The position numbers were made by a program, and so were the translations under genes. A stretch of DNA of 64,000 bases from JBNKFV01 sp050290265 (lineage in GTDB: Bacteria > Pseudomonadota > Gammaproteobacteria > Pseudomonadales > Cellvibrionaceae): assembly GCA_050290265.1 (NCBI GenBank), contig JBNKHI010000006.1, positions 1 to 64,000 on the forward strand, read 5' to 3'. Below the pieces are notes generated by a model, which made no database searches, had not been told where the DNA came from, and saw only the letters and a program-made list of their open reading frames with translations. The number at the start of each line of letters is the position of its first letter. The first letter of the stretch is position 1. Of the stretch, positions 45,063-53,125 are shown piece after piece.

Positions 45063-45091
45063 GACTACAAATTTGAACGAGGTACATCAAC

Positions 45092-46495
45092 ATGACTGCC
45101 AGTATTACCGCCAGCGGTATCAGCCAAGCCGCCGTAGACACTTTCGTAAGCCGCGAACGAACCCGTTTCGTCGAGCGCAACCCAAAATCTGTCGCCCTCG
45201 CCGAGCGTGCGCGACGCTCGCTATATGCCGGTGTACCGATGCACTGGATGGCCGATTGGTCGACGCCTACTCCGCTGTTTGTGGAGCGCGCCAAGGGTGC
45301 TCGCTTTTATGACGTGGATGGCCACGAGTACATCGACTTCTGCCTGGGCGATACCGGCACCATGTTCGGCCACTCACCGGACCCCATAGCCAAAGCCATT
45401 TCCGAGCAAGCCAATAACGGCCTGACCACCATGCTGCCAGGTGAAGACGCCGTGGTATGTGGTGAGTTGCTGAGCCAGCGTTTCGGCCTGCCATTCTGGC
45501 AAGTCACCGCTACCGCTACCGACTCCAATCGCTATGTATTGCGTTGGGCGCGCGAAGTTACCAAACGCAACACGCTACTGGTGTTCGATGGCTGCTACCA
45601 CGGTACCGTAGATGACGTAATGGTGCGTAGTATTGATGGCAAGACCGTGCATCGCTCCGGCTTAGTTGGCCAAGCCTATGACCTGACCCAGCACAGCCGC
45701 GCGATTCCGTTTAACGATGTCGAGGCACTGGAAGCTGCCTTGGCCAAAGGTGATGTCTGTGCCCTGCTCTGCGAACCGGCGATGACCAACATCGGCATGG
45801 TGCTGCCAGAGCCAGGCTTTATGCAAAAGTGCCGAGAGTTAACACGTAAGTACAGTAGTCTTCTGATTATCGATGAAACTCACACCATCTCTACCGATAT
45901 GGGTGGCTGTACCAAACTGTGGAATCTTGAACCCGACTTCTTTGTGGTCGGCAAGCCGATCGCTGGTGGCGTACCCTGCGGTATCTTTGGCTGCAGCGCG
46001 GAGGTGGCCGAGAAGATGCTCGCCTCACGCGATCAAGCCAACGAAGAAGTCCACGGCCACGGCCACAGCGGCATGGGCACCACGCTATCAGCCAACGCGC
46101 TGGCCATGCATTGCATGCGCGCCAATCTTGAACAGGTAATGACCCAAGACGCCTACGACCACATGCTGCCGCTAGCCAAGCGTTTAGCCGATGGCTTCCG
46201 AGGCCTGATCAGCAAGTACGACCTGAAGTGGTCCGTGACTGAACTGGGTGCACGCAGTGAATTTCAGTTCTGCCCAACATCGCCTAAAACCGGTGCCGCC
46301 GCAGAAGCCGCGTTCCATGATGAACTGCAAATGGCCCTGCACCTGTACTTGATCAACCGCGGTATCCTGATTACCCCATTCCACAATATGACCCTGTGCT
46401 GTCCAAGCACCTCGGCTGCTGACGTGGACAAATTGATCAGCACCCTTGATGAGGCCCTGAACGAGCTGCTGGCCATCCCCGGCGCCCGGGAATAA
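45092..46495 (+). CDS. class III aminotransferase (glutamate-1-semialdehyde aminomutase-like)
   Basis: 467 residues. Fold-type I PLP enzyme: substrate-side YDVDGHEYIDFCLGDTGTMFGH, the ring-binding Asp in LLIIDETHTISTD, and the Schiff-base Lys in VVGKPIAGGVPCGIFG. FDGCYHGTVDD resembles the GSAM branch more than the omega-transaminase at 10939. TATATSNR-type residues (ATATDSNRYVLRWAR) replace the usual SGxEA motif. Codon choice is GC-rich compared with the AraC and RecQ genes. It is first in an operon with a glutamine-synthetase-like ligase. Confidence 0.9.
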   Translation: MTASITASGISQAAVDTFVSRERTRFVERNPKSVALAERARRSLYAGVPMHWMADWSTPTPLFVERAKGARFYDVDGHEYIDFCLGDTGTMFGHSPDPIAKAISEQANNGLTTMLPGEDAVVCGELLSQRFGLPFWQVTATATDSNRYVLRWAREVTKRNTLLVFDGCYHGTVDDVMVRSIDGKTVHRSGLVGQAYDLTQHSRAIPFNDVEALEAALAKGDVCALLCEPAMTNIGMVLPEPGFMQKCRELTRKYSSLLIIDETHTISTDMGGCTKLWNLEPDFFVVGKPIAGGVPCGIFGCSAEVAEKMLASRDQANEEVHGHGHSGMGTTLSANALAMHCMRANLEQVMTQDAYDHMLPLAKRLADGFRGLISKYDLKWSVTELGARSEFQFCPTSPKTGAAAEAAFHDELQMALHLYLINRGILITPFHNMTLCCPSTSAADVDKLISTLDEALNELLAIPGARE

Positions 46496-46540
46496 CAGTT
46501 GGGTGGAAACGGCCACCGCCGTCGCCACCTGCCATAACCT

Positions 46541-46567
46541 GGTAGATGAGTGAAACACTCATCTACC
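46541..46567 (+). repeat. strong intercistronic hairpin
   Basis: GGTAGATGAGTG (46541-46552) pairs perfectly with CACTCATCTACC (46556-46567) over a loop of only AAA. No T-run follows. It lies between transaminase and ligase genes, so it may protect the upstream mRNA or reduce read-through. Confidence 0.6.
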
Positions 46568-46610
46568 CTAAACACATTACACACCTGCACACCCCAGTTG
46601 AGAAATCACT

Positions 46611-47978
46611 ATGAAATTCGCTGATATCCAGGAAGCCCAAGAATTCCTCGCGCAACACCCCGAAGTGCGCAGCATCGAGCTGATGCTGTTTGACAGCAAC
46701 GGTATTCCCCGCGGCAAGCTGCTGCACCGTGACGAACTGTTGGCTATTTACAAGCACGGCCGAGCACTGCCTAGCTCCATTTTGGCCCTGACCGTCCAGG
46801 GCGAAGATGTATTAGAAAGCGGTTTAGTCTGGGAAGTTGCCGATGCCGACTGCTGGACATATCCCGTGCCCGGCAGCCTGCAGTTGCAAACATGGCGCAA
46901 AACCCCCACCGCCCAACTACAAGTCAGCATGCACCCAACACAAGGTATGCCGGCCGCTGTGGCGGATCCGCGGCATGTTCTGATCAGCGCCATCGAACGA
47001 CTAAAGGCCGACGGTTACCATCCTGTGATGGCGGTCGAGCTGGAGTTTTATCTGCTCGACCAAAAGCGTGATGCTAACGGTCGTCCACAACCCGCCTTGC
47101 AAACGAACGGTGTACGCCCGCAAGCCCCGCATGTATATGGCGTACTCGAACTGGAACAACAGGAAGCCTTTTTGAACGACCTGTATACCGCCTGCGAAGC
47201 CCAAGATCTGCCGCTGCGCACCGCAATTTCCGAATACGCACCCGGTCAGCTGGAGCTAACTCTGGAGCACCGTTTCGATGCCTTGCAAGCCGTTGACGAA
47301 GGTCTGCGCTACAAACGCCTGGTCAAGGGCGTGGCCAATAAACACGGGTTACAAGCCTGCTTTATGGCCAAACCCTTTGGCGACCTGGCGGGTAGCGGCA
47401 TGCACATGCACATCAGTTTGGCCGATGCTGAGGGTAACAACCTGATGGCCAGCGAAGACCCCCAAGGCACCCCACTGCTTAAGCATGCCATTGGGGGCAT
47501 GATGGCCACCCTCAACGACGCTCTGGCAATTTTCTGCCCTAACGCCAACTCGTACCGCCGTTTTCAGGCCAACAGCTATGCACCACTGGCCAAGAACTGG
47601 GGCGTAAACAACCGTACTGTATCGTTCCGCGTACCCGGTGGCCCAGCCAACAGCCGACATGTTGAACATCGCATCTGCGGTGCAGACGCCAACCCGTATC
47701 TAGCTGCAGCAGCGATACTTGCCGGCATCCATCACGGCATTAAAAATGAGATTGACCCCGGTGAAGCGGTTGTCGGCAATGGTTACGAGCAGGCCACTGA
47801 AACCCTGCCAACCGACTGGTTAACCGCCTTGCGCATCCTAGAAGGTTCACAGTGGGCCAAAGACGCCTTCGGTGAAGACTTCCTAAAGGTCTTCCTGGCA
47901 ATCAAATGGGCCGAATTTGGCCAATTCGCCGGCGAAGTTGGCGAGCAAGATTGGCGCTGGTACCTGACGCACGCCTAA
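46611..47978 (+). CDS. glutamine synthetase family gamma-glutamyl ligase (PuuA-like)
   Basis: 455 residues, the length of gamma-glutamylpolyamine synthetases. The N-terminal beta-grasp part (SIELMLFDSNGIPRGK) precedes the catalytic barrel: metal Glu in MAVELEFYLL and ISEYAPGQLELTL, His in GSGMHMHIS, substrate Arg/Asn in NSYRRFQANSYAP and NNRTVSFRVP, and Arg in EHRICGADANPYLAA. The regulatory Tyr-adenylylation loop of true GlnA is absent, as far as I can see. It probably joins glutamate to an amine as the first step of its breakdown. It is co-transcribed with the transaminase. Confidence 0.9.
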   Translation: MKFADIQEAQEFLAQHPEVRSIELMLFDSNGIPRGKLLHRDELLAIYKHGRALPSSILALTVQGEDVLESGLVWEVADADCWTYPVPGSLQLQTWRKTPTAQLQVSMHPTQGMPAAVADPRHVLISAIERLKADGYHPVMAVELEFYLLDQKRDANGRPQPALQTNGVRPQAPHVYGVLELEQQEAFLNDLYTACEAQDLPLRTAISEYAPGQLELTLEHRFDALQAVDEGLRYKRLVKGVANKHGLQACFMAKPFGDLAGSGMHMHISLADAEGNNLMASEDPQGTPLLKHAIGGMMATLNDALAIFCPNANSYRRFQANSYAPLAKNWGVNNRTVSFRVPGGPANSRHVEHRICGADANPYLAAAAILAGIHHGIKNEIDPGEAVVGNGYEQATETLPTDWLTALRILEGSQWAKDAFGEDFLKVFLAIKWAEFGQFAGEVGEQDWRWYLTHA

Positions 47979-48013
47979 GCAATTACCGTGCTTGATTAAA
48001 CATTGCTGCATAC

Positions 48014-48059
48014 TGTTCGAAAAACGCATTGGCCAAGTGCCACCTGTGTTTTTCGAACA
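48014..48059. repeat. long inverted repeat after the ligase gene
   Basis: TGTTCGAAAAAC (48014-48025) and GTTTTTCGAACA (48048-48059) form a 12-bp perfect stem, extendable by three pairs with a wobble. The T-run lies in the 3' arm itself. It may end the cassette transcript. A CCTGA-type tandem repeat follows at about 48070-48093. The rest of 47979-48106 holds nothing recognisable. Confidence 0.5.
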
Positions 48060-48106
48060 CGTCTATACCTAACCTGACCTGACCCGACCTGACATTGGCG
48101 GGATAG

Positions 48107-48376
48107 CCGCTGAACCATCATCGATTACCCTAGCCATCTGTGCATGACCGAAAGCAAGCCGAGCTGCGTCAGCCAACACCACTCACAAAAATTATCAATT
48201 GACGTGTTAAACCGCAGGATTTTGCCAGAAGCTCCTCTTCCACTCACTGACATACACACCGGTGCCCCTGAGTAAAACCGCTTACGATTGAGGATGTAAC
48301 GACTCCGCTTATTTTGCCGCTACGTTAAAAGCACGCCGCACAGACTCCAAAAGCCTTTCGCAAGGAACATGCATCC
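48107..48376 (+). pseudogene. decayed duplicate of the AraC regulator 3' end
   Basis: This stretch aligns over about 260 bp with 43172-43432, the second HTH of the PobR-like gene, at roughly three-quarters identity by eye. It has an in-frame TGA at 48289-48291 (where the intact gene has TTG) and loses a T in the run after GCTTATTTT, shifting the frame. There is no start or N-terminal domain. The last 30 bp are identical to the intact gene. It sits between the ligase gene and RecQ. Confidence 0.85.
48347..48376. repeat. 30-bp direct repeat, right copy
   Basis: Identical to 43403-43432, at the end of the AraC-like pseudogene. Beyond it the two flanks no longer match. Confidence 0.85.
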
Positions 48377-48427
48377 CAGCGCCAAAATATACCCTTAAGC
48401 TTTAACCAGGCTTCAATAGTCTTTACC

Positions 48428-50266
48428 ATGGCCACCCGTCAATCCTTCTCGGCAACCTCAACCCCGGCTTACCCACTTATGCAACGCGCTTACGACATAT
48501 TAAAAACCACGTTTGGCTATGAAGAATTCAGAGGCCCTCAAGCGCGCATTATCGAGACAGCACTGGCTGGGCAAGATAGTTTAGTATTGATGCCTACCGG
48601 TGGTGGCAAATCCTTATGCTATCAAATACCGGCGCTAGTGCGACCGGGTTTGGGACTGGTCATTTCACCACTTATTGCACTTATGCAGGATCAAGTCACA
48701 GCCTTACAGCAGCAAGGTGTAAAAGCCGCTTTTTTAAATTCAACCTTAACCACCGAGCAACGTCAGCAATTAATGCGTGATCTGCGTGATGATAATTTAG
48801 ACATTTTATACATTGCACCAGAACGCCTGATGCAGCCAGCAACCCTGGAGTGGTTATCGCAATTTCAGATATCGCTGATTGCTATCGACGAAGCCCACTG
48901 TATTTCCCAATGGGGGCACGATTTCAGGCAGGACTATTTATTGTTGAATCAGTTAGGTGGTGCTTTCCCCGGTGTGCCACGTATGGCGCTGACGGCGACA
49001 GCCACACCGCTCTCGCAAACAGACATTGTGACGCGGCTTGCACTTAATACACCTGAGATTTTTGTGAATAGTTTTGACCGTCCAAACATTCACTACAGCG
49101 TACAACCAAAAGATGATGCAAAAAAACAATTAATAAAATACCTTGCAGGCAAAAAAGGTCAATCAGGTATTATTTATTGTTTATCCCGCAAAAAAGTTGA
49201 GAGTCTCGCGGCCTGGTTGAGTGAACGAAAACTACAGGCACTCCCCTATCACGCTGGCTTACCTGCGGAACTGCGCGCCCATCATCAAAGCAGATTCCTG
49301 CGCGAAGACAATATCATCATGGTGGCTACCGTAGCGTTTGGAATGGGGATAGACAAACCCGATGTGCGTTTTGTCGTCCACATGGATTTACCCAAAAGTA
49401 TAGAAGCCTACTACCAGGAAACCGGTCGCGCCGGACGCGATGGCGAACCTGCAGAAGCTGTTATGTTTTACGGCCTGAACGATGTGGTGCAACTGACGCA
49501 GATGCTGGATAAATCAGAGGCCAATCTGGAACACAAACAAACCGAGCGTGCCAAACTGGATGGTTTGCTCGGCTGGTGTGAAGTCAGCGATTGCCGCCGA
49601 CAGGCTCTGCTGCGCTACTTTGGCGAAGCTTCCGAAGCGTGCAATAGCTGCGACACCTGTGACACACCGCCAGATCAATGGAACGCGACAGAAGCAGCGC
49701 AGAAACTTCTCTCTTGTGTTTATCGTACCGGGCAACGCTTTGGCGCAGCACATGTTATTGACGTGCTGCGCGGTAAAAACAACGAACGTGTACAGCGCTT
49801 CCAACACGATCAACTTTCGACCTTCGGTCTAGGTAAAAGTCACGACGAAAAATATTGGCGATCGTTAGTTCGACAATTGTTAATCCGAGGCTTTTTACAT
49901 TCAGACCCGACTCGCTATGGAGCACTCACGTTAACAGAAGAAGCGAGGCCCCTCTTACGGGGTGAACTGGATTTACTATTACGGGTAGATAAAGCACCAG
50001 AATTGAAAAAAAGTAAAACCAGTCATCGAGCAGGTGTTTCTGATGCAGATCGCACCTTGTGGGAAGCATTGCGAGAATGTCGGAAAAAAATTGCTGACGA
50101 ATTCGATATTGCACCCTATATGATTTTTCATGACGCAACACTGATGGAAATGATTGAATACAAACCGCAAACGCCAGAACAGTTACTGATGCTGAGTGGT
50201 ATAGGGCAAAGTAAACTTGATCGATTCGGCAATGCCTTTTTAAAGGTGCTTGAAGAGTACAGTTAA
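48428..50266 (+). CDS. recQ: ATP-dependent DNA helicase RecQ
   Basis: 612 residues, full length. Helicase motifs: Walker A MPTGGGKSLC (residues 55-64), DEAH in AIDEAHCISQWGHDFR, motif VI in QETGRAGRDG. The RQC zinc site has Cys in CRRQALLRYFG, CNSCDTC. The C-terminal HRDC domain ends SGIGQSKLDRFGNAFLKVL. It unwinds DNA at stalled forks and in RecF-type recombination. No ribosome site is clear before the ATG; an ATG at 48479 is an alternative. Housekeeping gene, unrelated to the adjacent cassette. Confidence 0.96.
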   Translation: MATRQSFSATSTPAYPLMQRAYDILKTTFGYEEFRGPQARIIETALAGQDSLVLMPTGGGKSLCYQIPALVRPGLGLVISPLIALMQDQVTALQQQGVKAAFLNSTLTTEQRQQLMRDLRDDNLDILYIAPERLMQPATLEWLSQFQISLIAIDEAHCISQWGHDFRQDYLLLNQLGGAFPGVPRMALTATATPLSQTDIVTRLALNTPEIFVNSFDRPNIHYSVQPKDDAKKQLIKYLAGKKGQSGIIYCLSRKKVESLAAWLSERKLQALPYHAGLPAELRAHHQSRFLREDNIIMVATVAFGMGIDKPDVRFVVHMDLPKSIEAYYQETGRAGRDGEPAEAVMFYGLNDVVQLTQMLDKSEANLEHKQTERAKLDGLLGWCEVSDCRRQALLRYFGEASEACNSCDTCDTPPDQWNATEAAQKLLSCVYRTGQRFGAAHVIDVLRGKNNERVQRFQHDQLSTFGLGKSHDEKYWRSLVRQLLIRGFLHSDPTRYGALTLTEEARPLLRGELDLLLRVDKAPELKKSKTSHRAGVSDADRTLWEALRECRKKIADEFDIAPYMIFHDATLMEMIEYKPQTPEQLLMLSGIGQSKLDRFGNAFLKVLEEYS

Positions 50267-50303
50267 TATCTCGCGGTAAAACGCCCAACGTAAAACCCAA
50301 TGT

Positions 50304-50341
50304 AAAAAAAAGGCGGCTACTGAATAGTAGCCGCCTTTTTT
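50304..50341. terminator. bidirectional terminator between recQ and the TonB receptor
   Basis: GGCGGCTAC (50312-50320) pairs with GTAGCCGCC (50327-50335). A-run on the left (50304-50311) and T-run on the right (50336-50341), so it can stop both convergent transcripts. Confidence 0.9.
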
Positions 50342-50371
50342 CTTACCTGTTTCTAGTGATGAATATTAAAT

Positions 50372-52645
50372 CTAGAAACTTAGATCAAAGGTAACACCAA
50401 CCGTACGTGGCTTAGATGGCCAAACCAGAGTGTTAACCAGGCCAAAACCGCCCGTATCATCAGCGCCTGTATTTTCCCAACCGCGCTCAAAGTACTCTTC
50501 GTTGAACACATTAGTAGCCCACAGTGTCATAGACCAATCCTTGTTGCTATTGTATCCAGCACGAAGGTCAACCTGCTCCCAAGCTGATACCTTAGCTAAC
50601 TCATTATTACCAGTACCGCCATAGGCGTCGTCCTGATAAACATATTGTGCCGTATAAAAAATCGACCCCGTAGACACTGGCTGAGTGTAAGTGGCAATCA
50701 AAGAACCACTAAAGTCTGGCGCCATTGGCAATTTATTACCGATAGATCCATCACCCGCTTCGATCTCTTTCGTAATTTCACTATCCTGGAAGGAAACAGC
50801 ACCGCGAAGATCCCAGTTATCACCGGGTGTCCAGTGCGCATCGATCTCGATGCCCTGGTTCTCAGCTTCGCCCAGGTTTTTCACTAGCTGAGAACCGCTT
50901 TCGAACACAATTAACTGTAAATCCGTATAAGTATATTGAAAATACGCAGCGTTCAATTGGAGTGAACCATCAAGCAGAATAGTTTTCGCACCAATTTCGT
51001 AGCTGTCTGTTTCTTCAGGTTCAAAGGCAAGAGGCTTGCCGCCTGCAAGCAAACCACCAAACTCATAGGTACCATCGTTGCTGATACCAAATGTCGAGTA
51101 ACCACCGGTTTTGTAACCTTTCGCGGCGTTAAAATACAAACTAACGTCTTCATTCAACGTGTAGTTAGCTGCAAAGCGAGGTGTAAACTTACTCCATGAA
51201 TCGGAATCCTGAACAAAACCATCCGTATAATATTCCCACACAAAGGTGTTGCCTAAAGCACCACCGCTATCCAAGACTTGAATTTTCATGTCTTTCTTGT
51301 CGTAGGTATAACGCCCGCCCACAGTAATATCCAAAGCATCCGTTGCCTGCCAGGTAATATCACCATATACCGACCAACCATCACTTCTTAGTTCGTCAAT
51401 ATTAGTCTCTGCTTTTGACATGAGAATATCTGCAGGATCAATATCATCCTCCCAGTACGCCTCAAAAACAGGATCATCACAACCAGAAGCTCCGCCGCCT
51501 TCATCAGTAGCGATAATTGCTGTACAGAGATCGTCTTCGTTGTACAAATTTTCGAAAGTTGCATCAATATCTTCACGATAAACGCTGACACCCGTAAACC
51601 AGGTAAGCTTGCCACCATTATCATAATTTAGACGAAATTCCTGACTGTAATAATCTACATCCTGATCCTGTTTATAATCGTTCACATAAAGCGGGGTCCC
51701 ATCAAAATCTTCTAAATACTGGAACGTATAAGTTTTATAACCCGTGATCGATTCCAACGTATAGGTATCATTTAAATTCCAAATCACATTGGCTGTGAGA
51801 GATGAAACAATACCTTTATCATAACCGTTCGTACTTTGGTCAATGGCAACCTTATCTTCTGACACACCGTTTTGGGATGTCCAGTACACTGAAGGTGCTT
51901 GATCTCGATCCTCGTAACTCATGCTTAAGGTGGCATCAACACTGTCACCCACGTAGCGCAGAGCCATACGTGTAGACGATAGTTCTTTTTCACCCAGCTT
52001 CGCACCATCGACCGTATTTTCTAACCAGCCATCGGCCTGACTCCAATAGGCACTGCCACGAAAATATAGATTATCCGTCAATGGGATGTTCAGCGTACCG
52101 ACGGTTTCAAATTCACCATACTCGGCGACGGTTGCACTGATGTTCCCCTCAAACTCCTCAATAGGCTTTTGAGTGATAATATTAATACCACCGGCGATAG
52201 CGTTACGGCCAAAGAGCGTGCTTTGGGGGCCCTTTACAACTTCCGCGCGCTCTAAATCAAAAAATGCCATTTGCACGCCACCGTTACGGCCAGCCCAAAC
52301 ACCATCCTGAAAAACAGCGATAGAAGGATCACCACCAATACCAAAGTCATTAGTACCAATACCACGGATAGCCATAGCATCGATAAAGCTGTCTTCTGTT
52401 TTGCCGCTAAAACCGGGCGTTAAATCCACTAAGCCACGCACATCGCCGATACCCATTTTGGCCAACATGTCACCACTGAACGCCGATACGGCAACGGGAA
52501 CGTCCTGTAGAGTCTGCTCCCGTTTTTGTACAGTAACGATGACTTCTTCAATAACGGCAGCAAGAGAATTTGGAGCGAAAGTAGCAAGAGTACTTAGTGA
52601 GAGAAACGAAGCTATAGCTGGGCGTTTTAAATACGCAATTTTCAT
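50372..52645 (-). CDS. TonB-dependent outer-membrane receptor
   Basis: 757 residues. Signal peptide to about residue 29 (ends SLAA), TonB box region EEVIVTVQKREQT, plug with VVKGPQSTLFGRNAIAGGIN, and a barrel ending VGVTFDLSF with a terminal Phe. It is of the same general class as the receptor at 25630 but clearly a separate sequence. No transporter gene adjoins it. A Fur-box-like sequence lies 178-195 bp upstream, leaving open iron-siderophore uptake or another nutrient. Confidence 0.93.
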   Translation of the reverse strand: MKIAYLKRPAIASFLSLSTLATFAPNSLAAVIEEVIVTVQKREQTLQDVPVAVSAFSGDMLAKMGIGDVRGLVDLTPGFSGKTEDSFIDAMAIRGIGTNDFGIGGDPSIAVFQDGVWAGRNGGVQMAFFDLERAEVVKGPQSTLFGRNAIAGGINIITQKPIEEFEGNISATVAEYGEFETVGTLNIPLTDNLYFRGSAYWSQADGWLENTVDGAKLGEKELSSTRMALRYVGDSVDATLSMSYEDRDQAPSVYWTSQNGVSEDKVAIDQSTNGYDKGIVSSLTANVIWNLNDTYTLESITGYKTYTFQYLEDFDGTPLYVNDYKQDQDVDYYSQEFRLNYDNGGKLTWFTGVSVYREDIDATFENLYNEDDLCTAIIATDEGGGASGCDDPVFEAYWEDDIDPADILMSKAETNIDELRSDGWSVYGDITWQATDALDITVGGRYTYDKKDMKIQVLDSGGALGNTFVWEYYTDGFVQDSDSWSKFTPRFAANYTLNEDVSLYFNAAKGYKTGGYSTFGISNDGTYEFGGLLAGGKPLAFEPEETDSYEIGAKTILLDGSLQLNAAYFQYTYTDLQLIVFESGSQLVKNLGEAENQGIEIDAHWTPGDNWDLRGAVSFQDSEITKEIEAGDGSIGNKLPMAPDFSGSLIATYTQPVSTGSIFYTAQYVYQDDAYGGTGNNELAKVSAWEQVDLRAGYNSNKDWSMTLWATNVFNEEYFERGWENTGADDTGGFGLVNTLVWPSKPRTVGVTFDLSF

Positions 52646-52822
52646 ACGGCATTCTTCCTTAATGTCTGGTGTTTGAAAGTCTTTTAATTAGTATGCAGTG
52701 CAAAGTATCCTGTCCACAACAAAACTCTATCTAACAGCCTTTACACAAGGCAATTACCCTATTACCTATGAGTTGGATTAAAAATACCCCAAAAGGGTTG
52801 GATCGATTCCAACCAAATTATT

Positions 52823-52840
52823 GATATTGACATCATTATC
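52823..52840 (-). promoter_or_regulatory. possible Fur box
   Basis: GATATTGACATCATTATC resembles the GATAATGATAATCATTATC consensus with one base missing and two changes. It is 178-195 bp upstream of the receptor start, so the promoter would have to be distant. Confidence 0.3.
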
Positions 52841-53013
52841 AATCTTGGTATGCAGTAACTATCAGAATAATTTATACCGACAACCAGCATGATCCGCAAC
52901 AACGGCCACCTTTGCACCAAATATGCTCTAAAGGCATCCTTTTACGACTACGACCAAGGCACCAATTCGGCGCACAAACACTCTAGTTCTCAGAACATAC
53001 TGTCAGCAGACCA

Positions 53014-53042
53014 TACTATCTGTATTGACAACACAGATAGTA
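53014..53042. repeat. inverted repeat between receptor and GGDEF-EAL genes
   Basis: TACTATCTGT (53014-53023), nine bases, ACAGATAGTA (53033-53042). It lies 84 bp past the end of the GGDEF-EAL gene; no T-run on either side. Operator or mRNA 3' hairpin. Confidence 0.4.
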
Positions 53043-53125
53043 CAGCCATAAACACGATGGAACTAAATAGAATATTTTCAGTTCAACCCGTAACAACGAC
53101 AAGAACTGCTCAGTCAAAAGAAAAA

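Larger units (their letters stand above)
52646..53125. other. 480-bp gap upstream of the TonB receptor
   Basis: No gene found; a short frame at 52889-53137 has no coding character. It contains a Fur-like site (52823-52840) and a perfect inverted repeat (53014-53042). Confidence 0.4.

Noticed and set aside
43403..48376. Insertion sequence or integron carrying the cassette
   Set aside because: No transposase, integrase, terminal inverted repeats or attC-like site could be found; only the direct repeat and the composition change are supported.
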